A stretch of DNA of 64,000 nt from JAPORK01 sp026710285 (GTDB taxonomy: Bacteria; Pseudomonadota; Gammaproteobacteria; Pseudomonadales; Endozoicomonadaceae), in NCBI GenBank assembly GCA_965201045.1, contig OZ241746.1, forward strand, positions 5,599,056-5,663,055, read 5' to 3'. The notes under the pieces were generated by a model. It saw only the letters and a list, made by a program, of their open reading frames with translations, searched no databases and was not told the origin of the DNA. The stretch's first letter is position 1. Each line of letters starts with the position of its first letter. Below are positions 35,860 to 46,200 of the stretch, piece by piece. A program made the translations under genes and the position numbers.

Positions 35860-36426
35860 TTAAACATTTGCAGCCTCGATATCCGATAAATCTATCGTTA
35901 TCACAGGCTTGTCAGGCAATGCTTCAGTATTTTTTTCCTGGTCAGATACAGCACACAAGTTGCCAATAAGTACCAGGGGAGTGACTGATGCTGAAGCCAT
36001 TGCTCCAAGCCCCAGAGAAACTGCTCCCCATACCAGCGTTGCCGGAATATTTCCAAAATACGATACTACTCCCAGCGCTATACCAAACGCACAACCTGCA
36101 CGAAATGTTTGTCTCGCAACATTTTTTGCGTAATATGAAATGGGTTCTACAGATTTGCCTCTGTATTGCTGAACTGTCTTGTAAATACCGCCTCCGACCA
36201 GACCGGCACCAAGTCCTGTTATTCCGGCAATACTTCCTGTTGTCAGGGTAAGCAATGAAATAGGAGCCACAAAAAAACCGGCGGTAATTCTTACGGTAAA
36301 TTTTCCCATAAAACAAGCTGTTTCTGTAATAGCCTTACCGACAGTCATATTATCATCAATCGGTACAAGTTTTATTTGTGTTAAAGGCTTGTTTGTGTAA
36401 GATGGTAAATTTTGTGTTGTCTGCAT
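35860..36426 (-). CDS. Membrane protein of unknown function
   Basis: 188 residues from the ATG at 36426, which follows GGGAGAACAGGT; an upstream start at 36477 would add 17 residues without a ribosome site. Two hydrophobic hairpin-like regions (about 44-78, rich in Gly/Ala/Leu, and 106-152) suggest a small integral membrane protein with polar ends. Such Gly-rich hairpins are seen in membrane-inserted effectors of vacuole-dwelling bacteria, but no family was recognised. The C-terminus is soluble (PVITIDLSDIEAANV). Confidence 0.65.
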   Translation of the reverse strand: MQTTQNLPSYTNKPLTQIKLVPIDDNMTVGKAITETACFMGKFTVRITAGFFVAPISLLTLTTGSIAGITGLGAGLVGGGIYKTVQQYRGKSVEPISYYAKNVARQTFRAGCAFGIALGVVSYFGNIPATLVWGAVSLGLGAMASASVTPLVLIGNLCAVSDQEKNTEALPDKPVITIDLSDIEAANV

Positions 36427-36830
36427 ACCTGTTCTCCCTGTATTTCCAGAATAGTTCTGAATAAATATAATACACATGGAAAAAATGAGTATTATACGAT
36501 GGTATAAGTTGTAATAGCTAAAATCTGATCCGGCAACCTATCCATTTCATCAGGTTAAATCTGAGCTACTATGGTTTTCCTGACCGCATGAAAAAATCCT
36601 TACATTACAGAGTGTTGATAATTAAGCCAGCCATATCGCTGAAAATGCCATGTTGTAGTATAATAATTTATAGTTTTCATCCATCATCACACAATACCAT
36701 CCAGGGTATTATTATAATCGGAATATATTAGACTTTTGTATTCAGGTGCACTATATATGGAATATACCTTGAATATATGAAACTTTAATTATCAACTCCC
36801 CTCTCACAAGAATATGCCCCCCACAAGAAT
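36427..36830. other. Divergent spacer, no gene seen
   Basis: 404 bp between divergent genes. A 12-bp direct repeat CACAAGAATATG occurs at 36808 and 36822; the second copy overlaps the start codon of the next gene and may influence translation. No coding pattern. Confidence 0.45.
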
Positions 36831-37544
36831 ATGAATAAAAAAAAATCAATCTGCAAGGTTATTTGTTGTTTTATTTTCTTTATTGCTGCGCAAATAACCA
36901 GTATCCATGCAGCTACTGCACGCAATAATAATATTTATTTTCATGTTTATTCTAACAATGATGGAAATAAGGTAAAATTTATTACTGATAGACATTGCAT
37001 TACAAAACAGCAGCCTTATAAAACACCAGACGGAAGTCAATTACCTTTTAATTCAGATACTCTAACAGACGATAAGACAAATAGCCGCATAACTATCAGA
37101 GCAGGAAGACATAGTAGCAAAAAGACTGTTAAATGTCTGTCTGAAAATATGTTATCGGGAGAAAATTTTACAAATCACTTTACCTTCCGGCATGTTCCCG
37201 GGAAACTTAATTTTGCAGTTCAGGGAACTTTGATCATCAACCAGGTGGCTTTTGAGCAAATAATATTAGCACAGGGACTCAGTGGTTCTCGCAACAACTG
37301 GTGGTTTGGAGGAAGATATTGTAAGCTTTTTGATTCTTCAAATGGAATATTTTCAAAATACCCACAAAATGCAGCAACCTGTATGTCAGATACCGGTGAG
37401 CCATGGTGTTTTGTTCGTGGAGTAACTCTTACTCATAAACTGCTTAAATTTCCTGTTCCTTCCAGAACCAGCGTTAATGTGATTGCAGCAACTAAAGGTA
37501 AATGTAGCACAGAACTATTTAATCAATGGGTCAATCCAAGTTGA
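36831..37544 (+). CDS. Secreted protein of unknown function
   Basis: 237 residues with a signal peptide (KKKSICK, then a hydrophobic core, then a cleavage site near IHA-ATA at 26-28). The mature part has seven or more Cys and beta-type composition, suggesting a disulphide-bonded extracytoplasmic protein. Its general plan is like the exported protein at 7512-8813, but I saw no sequence match. No family recognised. The ribosome site is not obvious. Confidence 0.65.
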   Translation: MNKKKSICKVICCFIFFIAAQITSIHAATARNNNIYFHVYSNNDGNKVKFITDRHCITKQQPYKTPDGSQLPFNSDTLTDDKTNSRITIRAGRHSSKKTVKCLSENMLSGENFTNHFTFRHVPGKLNFAVQGTLIINQVAFEQIILAQGLSGSRNNWWFGGRYCKLFDSSNGIFSKYPQNAATCMSDTGEPWCFVRGVTLTHKLLKFPVPSRTSVNVIAATKGKCSTELFNQWVNPS

Positions 37545-37557
37545 TCTGCTCTTTCGG

Positions 37558-37618
37558 GGTCTATTGATGTTTTGTCATTTGATTCAGTGAGCCATAAAGA
37601 CAAAACAGCAACAGATCC
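37558..37618. repeat. 61-bp palindromic element
   Basis: GGTCTATTGATGTTTTGTC at the left is mirrored by GACAAAACAGCAACAGATCC at the right. It is a compact relative of the element at 15653-15914. It lies 14 bp past the stop of the preceding gene, where its hairpin could stop transcription or protect mRNA. Confidence 0.6.
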
Positions 37619-37652
37619 TAAACAAAAGATCACTAAGATAATTTAAGTTTTA

Positions 37653-37796
37653 ATATCACAACACTTCAAACAGTTTTTGTAAGTTGTTGATTTTAAAAGG
37701 ATTTACTTTTCATCTCATTGCAAAAATATCGTTAAAAATCAATAACTTACGGTTTAACACATCGTATATTTTTAAAAACTTTCCGAAGTATTGATA
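37653..37796 (-). repeat. 144-bp palindromic repeat, copy 2
   Basis: Reverse-orientation copy of 23187-23330 with scattered substitutions: ACACTTCAAACAGTTTTTGT at the left, ACTTTCCGAAGTATTGATAT at the right. Confidence 0.75.
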
Positions 37797-38019
37797 TAAG
37801 AGAACTGAATTAATAATAAATCCTGTGGCAAAATTCTGAAAATATGTTAATCTGCTTTTTAGTGATAGTACAAGGGTTATTGTTATTGCTTGATAAATTT
37901 TTTTATTATCAGTCACTAAAAATTCTGTACAATATCTGATCTGCTTGCAACAGTCAGGAGCAATTTACTTACTACTGTAAAGCGTGTTAATGTCAGAGAA
38001 GACTTGGTATTAAATATTT

Positions 38020-38334
38020 ATGAATATGCAAGACAAAATTTCAAATAAAATCAAAGAGGCTTTTGCGCCGGAATACTTGCGGATAGATAACGAAAGCCAT
38101 AAACATCGCAGCATACCCTGTGCAGAAACCCATTTCTTTATGATTATTGTAAGCGATGACTTTATTAATCAACGACCGGTAAAACGCCATCAAAATGTTT
38201 ATAAAGTACTTTGTGATGAAATGAATGTTATTCATGCACTTTCTTTGCATACTTATACCAAAGATGAATGGCAACAACAAAAAAATACAATCTCTTCTCC
38301 TCAATGCATGCACAAAAAAAACAATGTCCTGTAA
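38020..38334 (+). CDS. bolA: BolA family protein
   Basis: 104 residues, the length of E. coli BolA. BolA proteins bind monothiol glutaredoxins and Fe-S clusters and influence cell shape and stress genes. The KH-like fold marks are ESHKHRSIPCAETHFFMIIVSDDF (25-48) with the conserved His, KRHQNVYKVL (54-63), and the HALSLHTYTKDEW end (71-83). The tail after residue 83 is specific to this organism. It is convergent with hldD. Confidence 0.93.
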   Translation: MNMQDKISNKIKEAFAPEYLRIDNESHKHRSIPCAETHFFMIIVSDDFINQRPVKRHQNVYKVLCDEMNVIHALSLHTYTKDEWQQQKNTISSPQCMHKKNNVL

Positions 38335-38368
38335 TTTATTTTAGTGTAACAAATTCAGCTATACCTGT

Positions 38369-39313
38369 TTATATAAAAAATACCGGACGATAACCACCGA
38401 GATTAATAAAGTAGTGATGGTAGTCTGCTATACCATCTTCAGGTGAAATCCACGGTTCATGATATCCTGCTGCATATAACAAAGACAGATCAGCACAAGT
38501 AGATTTTTGATACCTGCCTTTCAAATCTTTTGGAAAGGGAATAGTTTGCAAAGATGAAAAAGGCATTAGTTTTAACAATATTTCTCCTATATCTGCAAAG
38601 GTTCTGGCTTCTCCTGTTCCTATATTAAACAGACCTGACAGATGAGGATTATCCATGAAAAACAGATTAACTTTAATTACATCATCAACATGGACAAAAT
38701 CCCGCTTAAAGTGTTCACTACCTTCAAACAGACGCATTGTGCTGGAGTTGCGTGCCTGATTCATCAAATGCCATGGTACCGAAGCCATGCGACCTTTATG
38801 TTTTTCCTGAGGTCCGTAAACATTAAAATAACGCAAACCAACAATCTGTGCGTGACTGAGTTGTTGTTCCATATAGCGGTCAAACATCAGCTTGGAAAAA
38901 CCATAAATATTTAAAGGGTTTTCGCTCTGTCGTTCTATTGCAAATCCGTTATTACCGTCACCATAAACAGCAGCAGAAGAAGCATAGATAAAACGGCGAT
39001 GATCTCGCTGGCACCAGCTTAGTAACTGTTTTGAATAATCATAGTTTTGCTGCATCATTCTGGCGCCATCACTTAACGTCGTGTCGGTAATTGCGCCCTG
39101 ATGAAAAACGATAGTGGCACTATTATAGCTATCCAGCGATATTAAAAAATCATCCGGTGTAATTAAATTACGAAAATGCAGATGATGCAAATTTTTGAAC
39201 TTGTCCGTTGAGTCCATTTGATCCACAAGTACAATATCAGTCAATCCCTGACGATTGAGCGCCCATACTAAATTACTACCAATAAAGCCTGCAGCACCTG
39301 TTACAATAATCAT
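38369..39313 (-). CDS. hldD: ADP-L-glycero-D-manno-heptose 6-epimerase
   Basis: 314 residues, an extended-SDR enzyme that epimerises ADP-D-glycero-D-manno-heptose to the L-form, the last step before heptose is added to the lipopolysaccharide inner core. Rossmann motif TGAAGFIG (5-12), ASSAAVYG (111-118), catalytic YGFSK with Tyr137 and Lys141, RYFNVYGP (161-168), FKRDFVHVDDV and the LKGRYQ end all match E. coli HldD. The ATG start gives a standard N-terminus. It indicates a heptose-containing LPS core. Confidence 0.96.
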   Translation of the reverse strand: MIIVTGAAGFIGSNLVWALNRQGLTDIVLVDQMDSTDKFKNLHHLHFRNLITPDDFLISLDSYNSATIVFHQGAITDTTLSDGARMMQQNYDYSKQLLSWCQRDHRRFIYASSAAVYGDGNNGFAIERQSENPLNIYGFSKLMFDRYMEQQLSHAQIVGLRYFNVYGPQEKHKGRMASVPWHLMNQARNSSTMRLFEGSEHFKRDFVHVDDVIKVNLFFMDNPHLSGLFNIGTGEARTFADIGEILLKLMPFSSLQTIPFPKDLKGRYQKSTCADLSLLYAAGYHEPWISPEDGIADYHHYFINLGGYRPVFFI

Positions 39314-40198
39314 TATGTTTAATAGCTCCTGTTAATAAAATCAGCTTTCCAGGTTAAAACAAAAAAAACAGATCTGGGCAAACAAGATCATTTACGTCTG
39401 AAAATTTATCATTCGTCTGCATAAACAAAAAAATCAGATTAAAACAAGTCTTTAGGTGTGTAGTCTTTAATGTGTTTTTTGCATTATCGGTTGGTTAATT
39501 TGCTAATCATAATTGTTTGGATTTATTTAAAAAAGGTTATGAAAGATAACAAACAATAAATCGTTAACTACGATAGCAACCCTCCTGATTCTTATTGTGC
39601 ACATCAAATCTCTTATTTGCTGATATTGTGAATATACAACTAAGGACTTCTAACTTTATCGAAGACTTGTCTATATCCTTATGCGGAATTTTGATTTTAA
39701 AACAAAATGGTTTATTTTATACTTTAATGACAGACATTCCAGTTTGAAAGCTGAATAAATGTAACTCCCCGGGTAGTTTGTAATGATGGAAAGCAAGAGT
39801 ACGATGAGTGAAGGCGTTACCTAAACAGAATTCTATACCACTCCAAAGCATAGCTTAAAAAAATCTGTCTGTAATCAGCCACTACGCAAAAAATATCAAA
39901 AGAAAAAAGATATATGTTCTCAATGCTTTTATTCGTACTTTAAGCAACCTCAGCTCGGAGATTTTTTGGGTCAACCTACTATGTTTTATGTCATTAATGA
40001 TAGGAAGCTATATTGAAAAGTATTATTTTAACTAAATTGAACCACTCTCCCATCCTGTTTTTGGAAAATCCCTGACACCCTTTCCAGAGCGTTAACCTAT
40101 CGCTGATTGATCTCAAAAACTCATTATTTACTTTATCTGACACGCCGTAAAACTCCGTCCTTCAGAGCGGAAATATAAGGCGGTTTTTTTAGTTTCTG
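39314..40198. other. Long spacer with dispersed repeats
   Basis: Nearly 900 bp without a credible gene. 39949-40000 is the inverted copy of the 23811-23860 repeat. Around 40146-40190, CTCCGTCCTTCAGAGCGG with flanking ACGCCGT/AAGGCGG resembles the imperfect end hairpins of IS200/IS605 elements and precedes the tnpB relic. Confidence 0.5.
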
Positions 40199-40227
40199 TT
40201 GACATTTTTGCCTGAAACAATTAAAAT
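40199..40227 (+). promoter_or_regulatory. Sigma70-type promoter upstream of the tnpB relic
   Basis: TTGACA at 40199-40204 and TAAAAT at 40222-40227, separated by 17 bases. This is a near-consensus pair, 47 bp upstream of the tnpB start. Confidence 0.55.
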
Positions 40228-40273
40228 CCAGTCGCTAAATAGCGCATGAAACCTATACAATTGACGTTCTTGT

Positions 40274-40445
40274 ATGGAACAGACAAAGACACTAAAAGTA
40301 AGAGTTAAAGACAAACACGCAAAACAGCTTAGGAAGATGGCGGGTTCGGTTAATTTTGTCTGGAACTACATAAATGAACTTTCCTCTCGCTCAATCAGAG
40401 AGCGCGGAGAATTTTTATCTGTCTACGATATACACAAATTAGCGC
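40274..40445 (+). pseudogene. tnpB: IS200/IS605-type tnpB, N-terminal fragment
   Basis: About 56 residues, LKVRVKDKHAKQLRKMAG, then SVNFVWNYINELS and FLSVYDIHKL, match the start of IS605-family TnpB proteins (RNA-guided nucleases encoded by the transposon). The match ends where aat coding sequence begins on the other strand, so everything beyond, including the nuclease core, is gone. The end-like hairpin upstream at 40146-40190 supports an IS200/IS605 origin. Confidence 0.82.
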
Positions 40446-41080
40446 TAAACCCACCAGTTCAAACAGGTCAGGTATTTTGAGCGCGGAATTAGTTTTCCTC
40501 CCATACTTTTCAGATGATCTGTATATAGCTGACAATCAATCATTTTAAGATCCATGCTTTGTGCCAAATGAATAAGTGCCATTTTTGAAGCGTTGGGAAT
40601 GAGGCTAAACATAGATTCACCAAAAAAGACTTGACCAATACAGGGTCCGTACAGTCCACCAACAAGCTCTTTGCCTTTCCATACTTCTAAAGAATGGGCA
40701 TAGCCTGCTTCATGCAGCCTTAAATAAGCTTTCTTCATTTCGCTGGTAATCCAGGTGCCATTGGCACGTTGCTCTGCACAGAACTGTATAACCTGTTGAA
40801 AACATTGATTTTGAGTGATATGACAACTCTTTTTTTTCAACCATTTTTTCATGCTGGTGGATATATGTATATCATCAGGAAAAAGTACCATTCTGGGGTC
40901 AGGTGACCACCATAGAATAGGCTGCTCACGGTCATACCAGGGGAAAATACCCTTTTTATAGGCACATAACAGAGTGGATGTTTCAAGATTGCCGCCTGCA
41001 CACAACAGACCTTCTGGCTGTTTGAGTGCCTCATATGGAGAAGGAAAAACAGGTTTATATGTATCAAGCCATTGTAGCAT
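40445..41080 (-). CDS. aat: Leucyl/phenylalanyl-tRNA--protein transferase
   Basis: 211 residues from the ATG at 41080; a TTG at 41113 would add 11 residues. It transfers Leu or Phe from tRNA to N-terminal Arg/Lys of proteins, marking them for ClpAP by the N-degron route. The signatures FPWYDREQPILWWSPDPR, TWITSEMKKAYLRLHEAGYAHSLEVW, LVGGLYG, FFGESMFSLIPNASKMAL and IDCQLYTDHLKSMGG are all present. The C-terminus reaches the family's usual end, so the tnpB relic that abuts its stop codon has not visibly harmed it. It is divergent from asnB. Confidence 0.95.
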   Translation of the reverse strand: MLQWLDTYKPVFPSPYEALKQPEGLLCAGGNLETSTLLCAYKKGIFPWYDREQPILWWSPDPRMVLFPDDIHISTSMKKWLKKKSCHITQNQCFQQVIQFCAEQRANGTWITSEMKKAYLRLHEAGYAHSLEVWKGKELVGGLYGPCIGQVFFGESMFSLIPNASKMALIHLAQSMDLKMIDCQLYTDHLKSMGGKLIPRSKYLTCLNWWV

Positions 41081-41176
41081 TTTTATATAATCGATGATTT
41101 TTTTGAAGGTCAATATTCTTTGTGTTATTATAACGATTTTCTTCTGCCAGAGAAAGCTTTTTATAGAGGTAAAAAA

Positions 41177-42907
41177 ATGTGTTCTGTCTTTTCAATTTTT
41201 AACATCAAAAATAGTGTTCCGGCACTACGTACACAAGGTATACGTCTGTCTGCTAAACTACGCCATAGGGGACCAGACTGGTCAGGTGTTTATGAAAATG
41301 ATCATACACTTATGATACATGAACGCTTAAGTATTGTGGGTGTTGAAAACGGTGCACAGCCACTTTACAGCATAGATCCTGACCATGCTGACAAACGGCA
41401 TGTTCTTGCAGTCAATGGTGAAATATATAATCATCAGCAGCTTGAAGCCAGCCTGAAAACACCACATTCATTTACCACACGTTCAGACTGTGAAGTTATC
41501 CTTGCTCTTTACAAAGAAGAAGGAACTGCCTTTTTAAATAAACTGCATGGCATGTTTGCTTTTACCTTATATGATGAAGCAAAAGACCGTTATTTTATTG
41601 CACGTGACCCTATTGGTATTATCCCTTTATACATAGGGCATGATGCACATGGACAATGCTATGTCGCCTCGGAAATGAAAGCGCTGACAGATGTTTGTGA
41701 CACCGTGGAAATCTTTCCTCCCGGGCACTACTTAATTAGTCATGATGACAAAGGTCAACCTTGCGGAAAAATACAACGTTACTATAAACGTGACTGGAAA
41801 TCTTACACACTGCTGTTTACAACACCACAAAAACCGCCTGCTATCACCACAGAAAATGAAGCAGTCGATGCAATCAATACTTCATTAACTGATGCTGTAA
41901 AAAGCCATCTGATGACGGATGTTCCTTATGCTGTTCTGCTATCAGGAGGTCTTGATTCCTCGATTATTGCTGCCATTACTAAGCAGTTTATTGAACGACG
42001 TATTGGATGTAATGAACAGAGCAAAGCCTGGTGGCCACAGCTGCATACTTTTTCTGTTGGGTTGAAAGATGCACCGGATCTGGCAGCTGCACAGACAGTG
42101 GCTGATCATATAAATTCAGTGCATCACTGCGTTACCTATACAGAGCAGGAAGGGATAGACGTACTTTATGATGTCATCTATCATCTTGAAACCTATGATG
42201 TCACCACAATACGCGCTTCTGTCCCAATGTATCTGATGGCCCGTAAAATAAGAGCAATGGGAATTAAAATGGTACTTTCCGGGGAAGGGAGTGATGAGTT
42301 ATTTGGTGGTTATCTCTACTTTCATAAAGCACCAAATGCCCGTGAATTCCATGAAGAGACTGTGCGTAAGCTAGATAAATTACATATGTATGACTGTTTG
42401 CGTGCCAATAAATCAATGATGGCATGGAGCATAGAAGCCAGAGTTCCATTTCTGGATTACAACTTTATCGACACTGCGATGCATATCGATCCGCAACTAA
42501 AAATGATCACTGAAAACAAAATGGAAAAATATTTATTAAGAAAGGCATTTGAACCTTTATTGCCTGAATCGGTGGTCTGGCGGCAAAAAGAGCAATTTTC
42601 AGATGGTGTAGGTTACTCCTGGATAGACAGACTACAGTCCTTTGCTGAAACAGAAATAAAAGATAGCGTTTTTGCTAAAGCTGCAATCCGCTTTCCCTAT
42701 AATACGCCACAAACCAAAGAAGCTTATCTTTACCGGGAACTGTTTGAACAATGTTTTCCAAATTCTTCAGCCATTGCCACTGTCCCATCTGGAAAATCCG
42801 TTGCCTGCAGCACACCTGAGGCTCTGCTCTGGGATAAAACATTGCAACAGTGTATTGATCCTTCTGGGCGCGCAATGGCGAATGTGCATAAAAGTAGTTA
42901 TTATTAA
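41177..42907 (+). CDS. asnB: Asparagine synthase (glutamine-hydrolysing), AsnB
   Basis: 576 residues from the ATG at 41177 (GAGG just upstream); this start exposes Cys2, the class II glutamine amidotransferase nucleophile, after Met removal. The N-terminal domain releases ammonia from glutamine (RHRGPDWSG, LSIVGVENGAQPLY, VNGEIYNH, SDCEVILALY). The C-terminal synthase domain activates aspartate with ATP (SGGLDSSIIAAI P-loop, LSGEGSDELFGGY). It is slightly longer than E. coli AsnB (554), with inserts around residues 75 and 235, and matches closely elsewhere, including RQKEQFSDGVGYSWID. Confidence 0.97.
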   Translation: MCSVFSIFNIKNSVPALRTQGIRLSAKLRHRGPDWSGVYENDHTLMIHERLSIVGVENGAQPLYSIDPDHADKRHVLAVNGEIYNHQQLEASLKTPHSFTTRSDCEVILALYKEEGTAFLNKLHGMFAFTLYDEAKDRYFIARDPIGIIPLYIGHDAHGQCYVASEMKALTDVCDTVEIFPPGHYLISHDDKGQPCGKIQRYYKRDWKSYTLLFTTPQKPPAITTENEAVDAINTSLTDAVKSHLMTDVPYAVLLSGGLDSSIIAAITKQFIERRIGCNEQSKAWWPQLHTFSVGLKDAPDLAAAQTVADHINSVHHCVTYTEQEGIDVLYDVIYHLETYDVTTIRASVPMYLMARKIRAMGIKMVLSGEGSDELFGGYLYFHKAPNAREFHEETVRKLDKLHMYDCLRANKSMMAWSIEARVPFLDYNFIDTAMHIDPQLKMITENKMEKYLLRKAFEPLLPESVVWRQKEQFSDGVGYSWIDRLQSFAETEIKDSVFAKAAIRFPYNTPQTKEAYLYRELFEQCFPNSSAIATVPSGKSVACSTPEALLWDKTLQQCIDPSGRAMANVHKSSYY

Positions 42908-43252
42908 AAAACATAATTATTACTGTGCTGGTTTGATAGTGTGGCGAACTCATACTACTATAGAGGATTATCCTGGCAACAGGATAGTTCCTCTCTGATA
43001 ATAAAATCAACTGTGTTTTTTTAAGGTCTGTTGATATTTTATGTTATGATTTTTTAACAGATTATAAATAGCGATAACAAACCACTGTACCTGATAAATA
43101 AACTTTGCACACCCTGATCTGAAATTTTAATCCTGAAATTTCAGTTCGGAAATTTTTGGCACATATATGGACTACCTACCCCCCATTTACAGGCTTAAAA
43201 GGCTTTGATTATGTAGCATGTAAAATAAACTTTCAATTTGGTGTAATATGTC
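42908..43252. other. Spacer before the rhs array
   Basis: 345 bp, no gene. 43022-43060 resembles the CTGTTGATGTTTTGTC repeat, and 43140-43166 (TCAGTTCGGAAATTTTTGGC) is a third partial copy of the repeat at 23811-23860. Unlike the spacers between later rhs copies, this region is unique, so the array's left edge lies here. Confidence 0.5.
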
Positions 43253-46200
43253 ATGTCTTTTCAGGATTATCAGCAACAGCGAATCTTTATTTGGATTATA
43301 CCTCTATTTTATACATTACTGTTTTTTTACGAGCAATGTTTTTTGTTTGTATCTGCGACTTCAGTTGTTAAACATAAAAATCAATATAGTTTGCGTGCAA
43401 ATCCACATTTGTTATCAAAAAAAAATCATTTGCCTTCTCTTATTTTAAATAAGAAAAATAAACGTAGCATCAGTATTATTAAAGCAGGAGCAGATACAAA
43501 TACACCATGGTCTAACGCCTTTAATTTTAAAAAAATATGGGGAACAGAGATTGATCCACGCACAGGTACACTAAGAGCACATGTTAAAGCAGGTAGCCTT
43601 CTCAGCAATTGGGGACATGGTCCAAATATTGATCTGGAAATTAATTACAGCAGCAGCACATATGCTGATGTAGATAAACTGGGCTATGGATGGAGCTGGA
43701 ATCTCACACATTTTAATCCTGTAACACATCAATTAACAACATCTTTTGGTCAAAACTTTTATCTGCAACAAAAAAATAATCGGCAATGGTTTCCTTTATA
43801 TCACAAACTTAAAGATATTCGTATTGTGACTACTAAAAACCACTTAATCATTACTTATGCCAATGGTTTAAAAGAGACTCTCAATAATGCAGGATACGAA
43901 ACATTACTGGAGCAACAAGATGGATGGAGTGTACATTTTTACTATCAGCCTGGCACACATTTGTTACAGTCTGTTACTGATGATGAACACCACAGCATTT
44001 TACTTGAGTATACCAGAAATCACATCAAAATCACCAGCAAGGGTAGTGAAGGACAACCTGTTTCCGTAGTAATTAATAAAGAAGAGGGGCAGGTATGCAC
44101 GATAGCACTCCCTGTGCACAGTAATGATGATGGTTACAGTATTTATTTTAGCTATACGGGTCATCTTATTACCCGGGTCAGTTATCCTACCGGATTAAAA
44201 AAAACATTTACTTATAATTGTAATGATGAAATGAAAATCGGTCTGTGGTCAGATGCATCAACTGCTTCGTTATGTGTAGTAATCAGAGAAACGGTCGATC
44301 CCGGTGCAGAACAACCATTGATGACAACTCATTATCAATATACGCAAGCAAATAACAATGAACATAACTATCTGGGTTTTAATTCGGGACTGGAGGAACA
44401 CATAAGAACTTTTAAAGACAGACTGTTTGAATCATCTGTTGATTATACATACCGCACATCAGAAGACAACGGTATAACTAAGGAAATACACACTTACAAT
44501 AAGTACCATCTGTTAATTGATGAACAACAAATCAGTGACCGCACTCAACATATATTGTCAGAAGCACAAAGCTTTTTTTGTCGTACGGATCAGCCTAATG
44601 GCTGTGCTCATTCTTCTTTTGCTGATCTGCCAGCCACTTATAGTCAGCCGCTAAAAGTAGTCACTAAACTATGGGGAGATAAAAGAACTTCTGTTCTGCC
44701 TGCTATAACTTTTGAAACCAGTCAGTATGATGAGCAGGGGCGGGTTATTTCTCATACAGACACTTATGGACGTTTGACAAAAATACACTACTGTCCTTTA
44801 AGTGGCGATAGATTCTGTCCTCCTGCTCCCAAAGATTGGCCATTTAATAACCTGGAAGAGTCAACTACATTATATCCGGCACAAACCGATTCAGAAACGA
44901 CTGTTCTGGCACCGGTTATTACCCAAAATTATTACCGTAAACAATCCAACCGCCAGGGGAATAATTATATTCTGGTGCTGGACCATCAAATAAAGTACGC
45001 AGATCAGCACTACAGAATTACAACTCGCTATTATTATCAGGATAAAAATAATGTATTCACTTACGGACTGCTGAAGCAAACTATTTTTACTGGTGACACA
45101 CAACCAGCTGCGAAACTTTCTTCAGTTGTCCATGATTATTATTACACAAAAAGTATCGATGATCGTAGTAAAACAACTTGGAGTGCGGTTGAATTAAGTG
45201 CAGGTAAAAAACGACTATCAGCTTATATAACAACCAGCCTGTTCACCAATCATGCATTAAAGAGTGTGGATGCATCCGGTAAAAACATAATCCGCTATCA
45301 CTATGATCTTTGGGACCGTCTCATACAAACAGACACCGCTGTAGGTACACCTTTTGCTGCAATTAGTTATTATCAGTATACCGTCTCACCTGTACTGAAT
45401 CAGATTTTGGTTACAGCTGTCAATGGTATGCAAAGCAAAGTTATTTTTGACGGGGTTGGACGGCAATTGATAAATTTTAGTGAAGCCGTTTCATCAACTG
45501 GAAAAGCAATACCTGGTCAATGGGTTTTAAAGCATCGTACAACGTATGACCGATATGGGCGACAAGCTACTCAGTCTGCTTATCTTTTTGATACCGCAAA
45601 CAAGCTATATGCACTGACTACGACGCAAAAATATGATGATTCCGGCAGAGTGACGCAGGTTCACCTGCCTGATCAAGAGACAGCTGTTACATTATATGAT
45701 GATGCTGAACGCTGTGTTATCAGTTACCATAAAAGCAGCTCAGGAAAGCGTTCAGCATTATCGGTGGTAAAATCAAATGTCTTATATAAACCGCTCAGAC
45801 AATGGGTGTTGCCTGCAAATAATGATCCGTTGCCATCACTAAAAAGCATTTGTACCGGGGAGTATTTGCAAAAAGGATTACCAGAAGTTCGTCAGTCTCA
45901 AATGACATATGATGGTTTTGGACGACTGATTACAGAAACCGACCCCTTAGGGCATATTATAAAAAAGCATTATGATGCGCCTGGACGGTTAACCGATATA
46001 ACTAATCCTGCAGGTGATAAGATCCATTATGTTTATGATCTGACCGGGCATACTATTCAGCGTTGGTCACAGCCTGTTACCGGTGGAAATTATCTGCTGT
46101 CTTCTGCTGAGTATAATGCAGCAGGTGATTTATTGTGGAGCACAGGAGAGGATGGCAAGCGTACTGTTTTTACTTATAGCGAAGATGGTAAACCCGTTTC

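Noticed and set aside
37710..37916. Minus-strand frame of 68 codons
   Set aside because: It partly overlaps repeat copy 2, has low-complexity composition and lacks support.
40146..40190. Possible tRNA or structured RNA upstream of tnpB
   Set aside because: Only a short hairpin is present; no cloverleaf arms. Better read as a transposon end.
43426..43608. Antisense frame (MLRRLPALTCAL...) near the start of each rhs gene
   Set aside because: A shadow of the conserved AGADTNTPWSNAF region, without a ribosome site.
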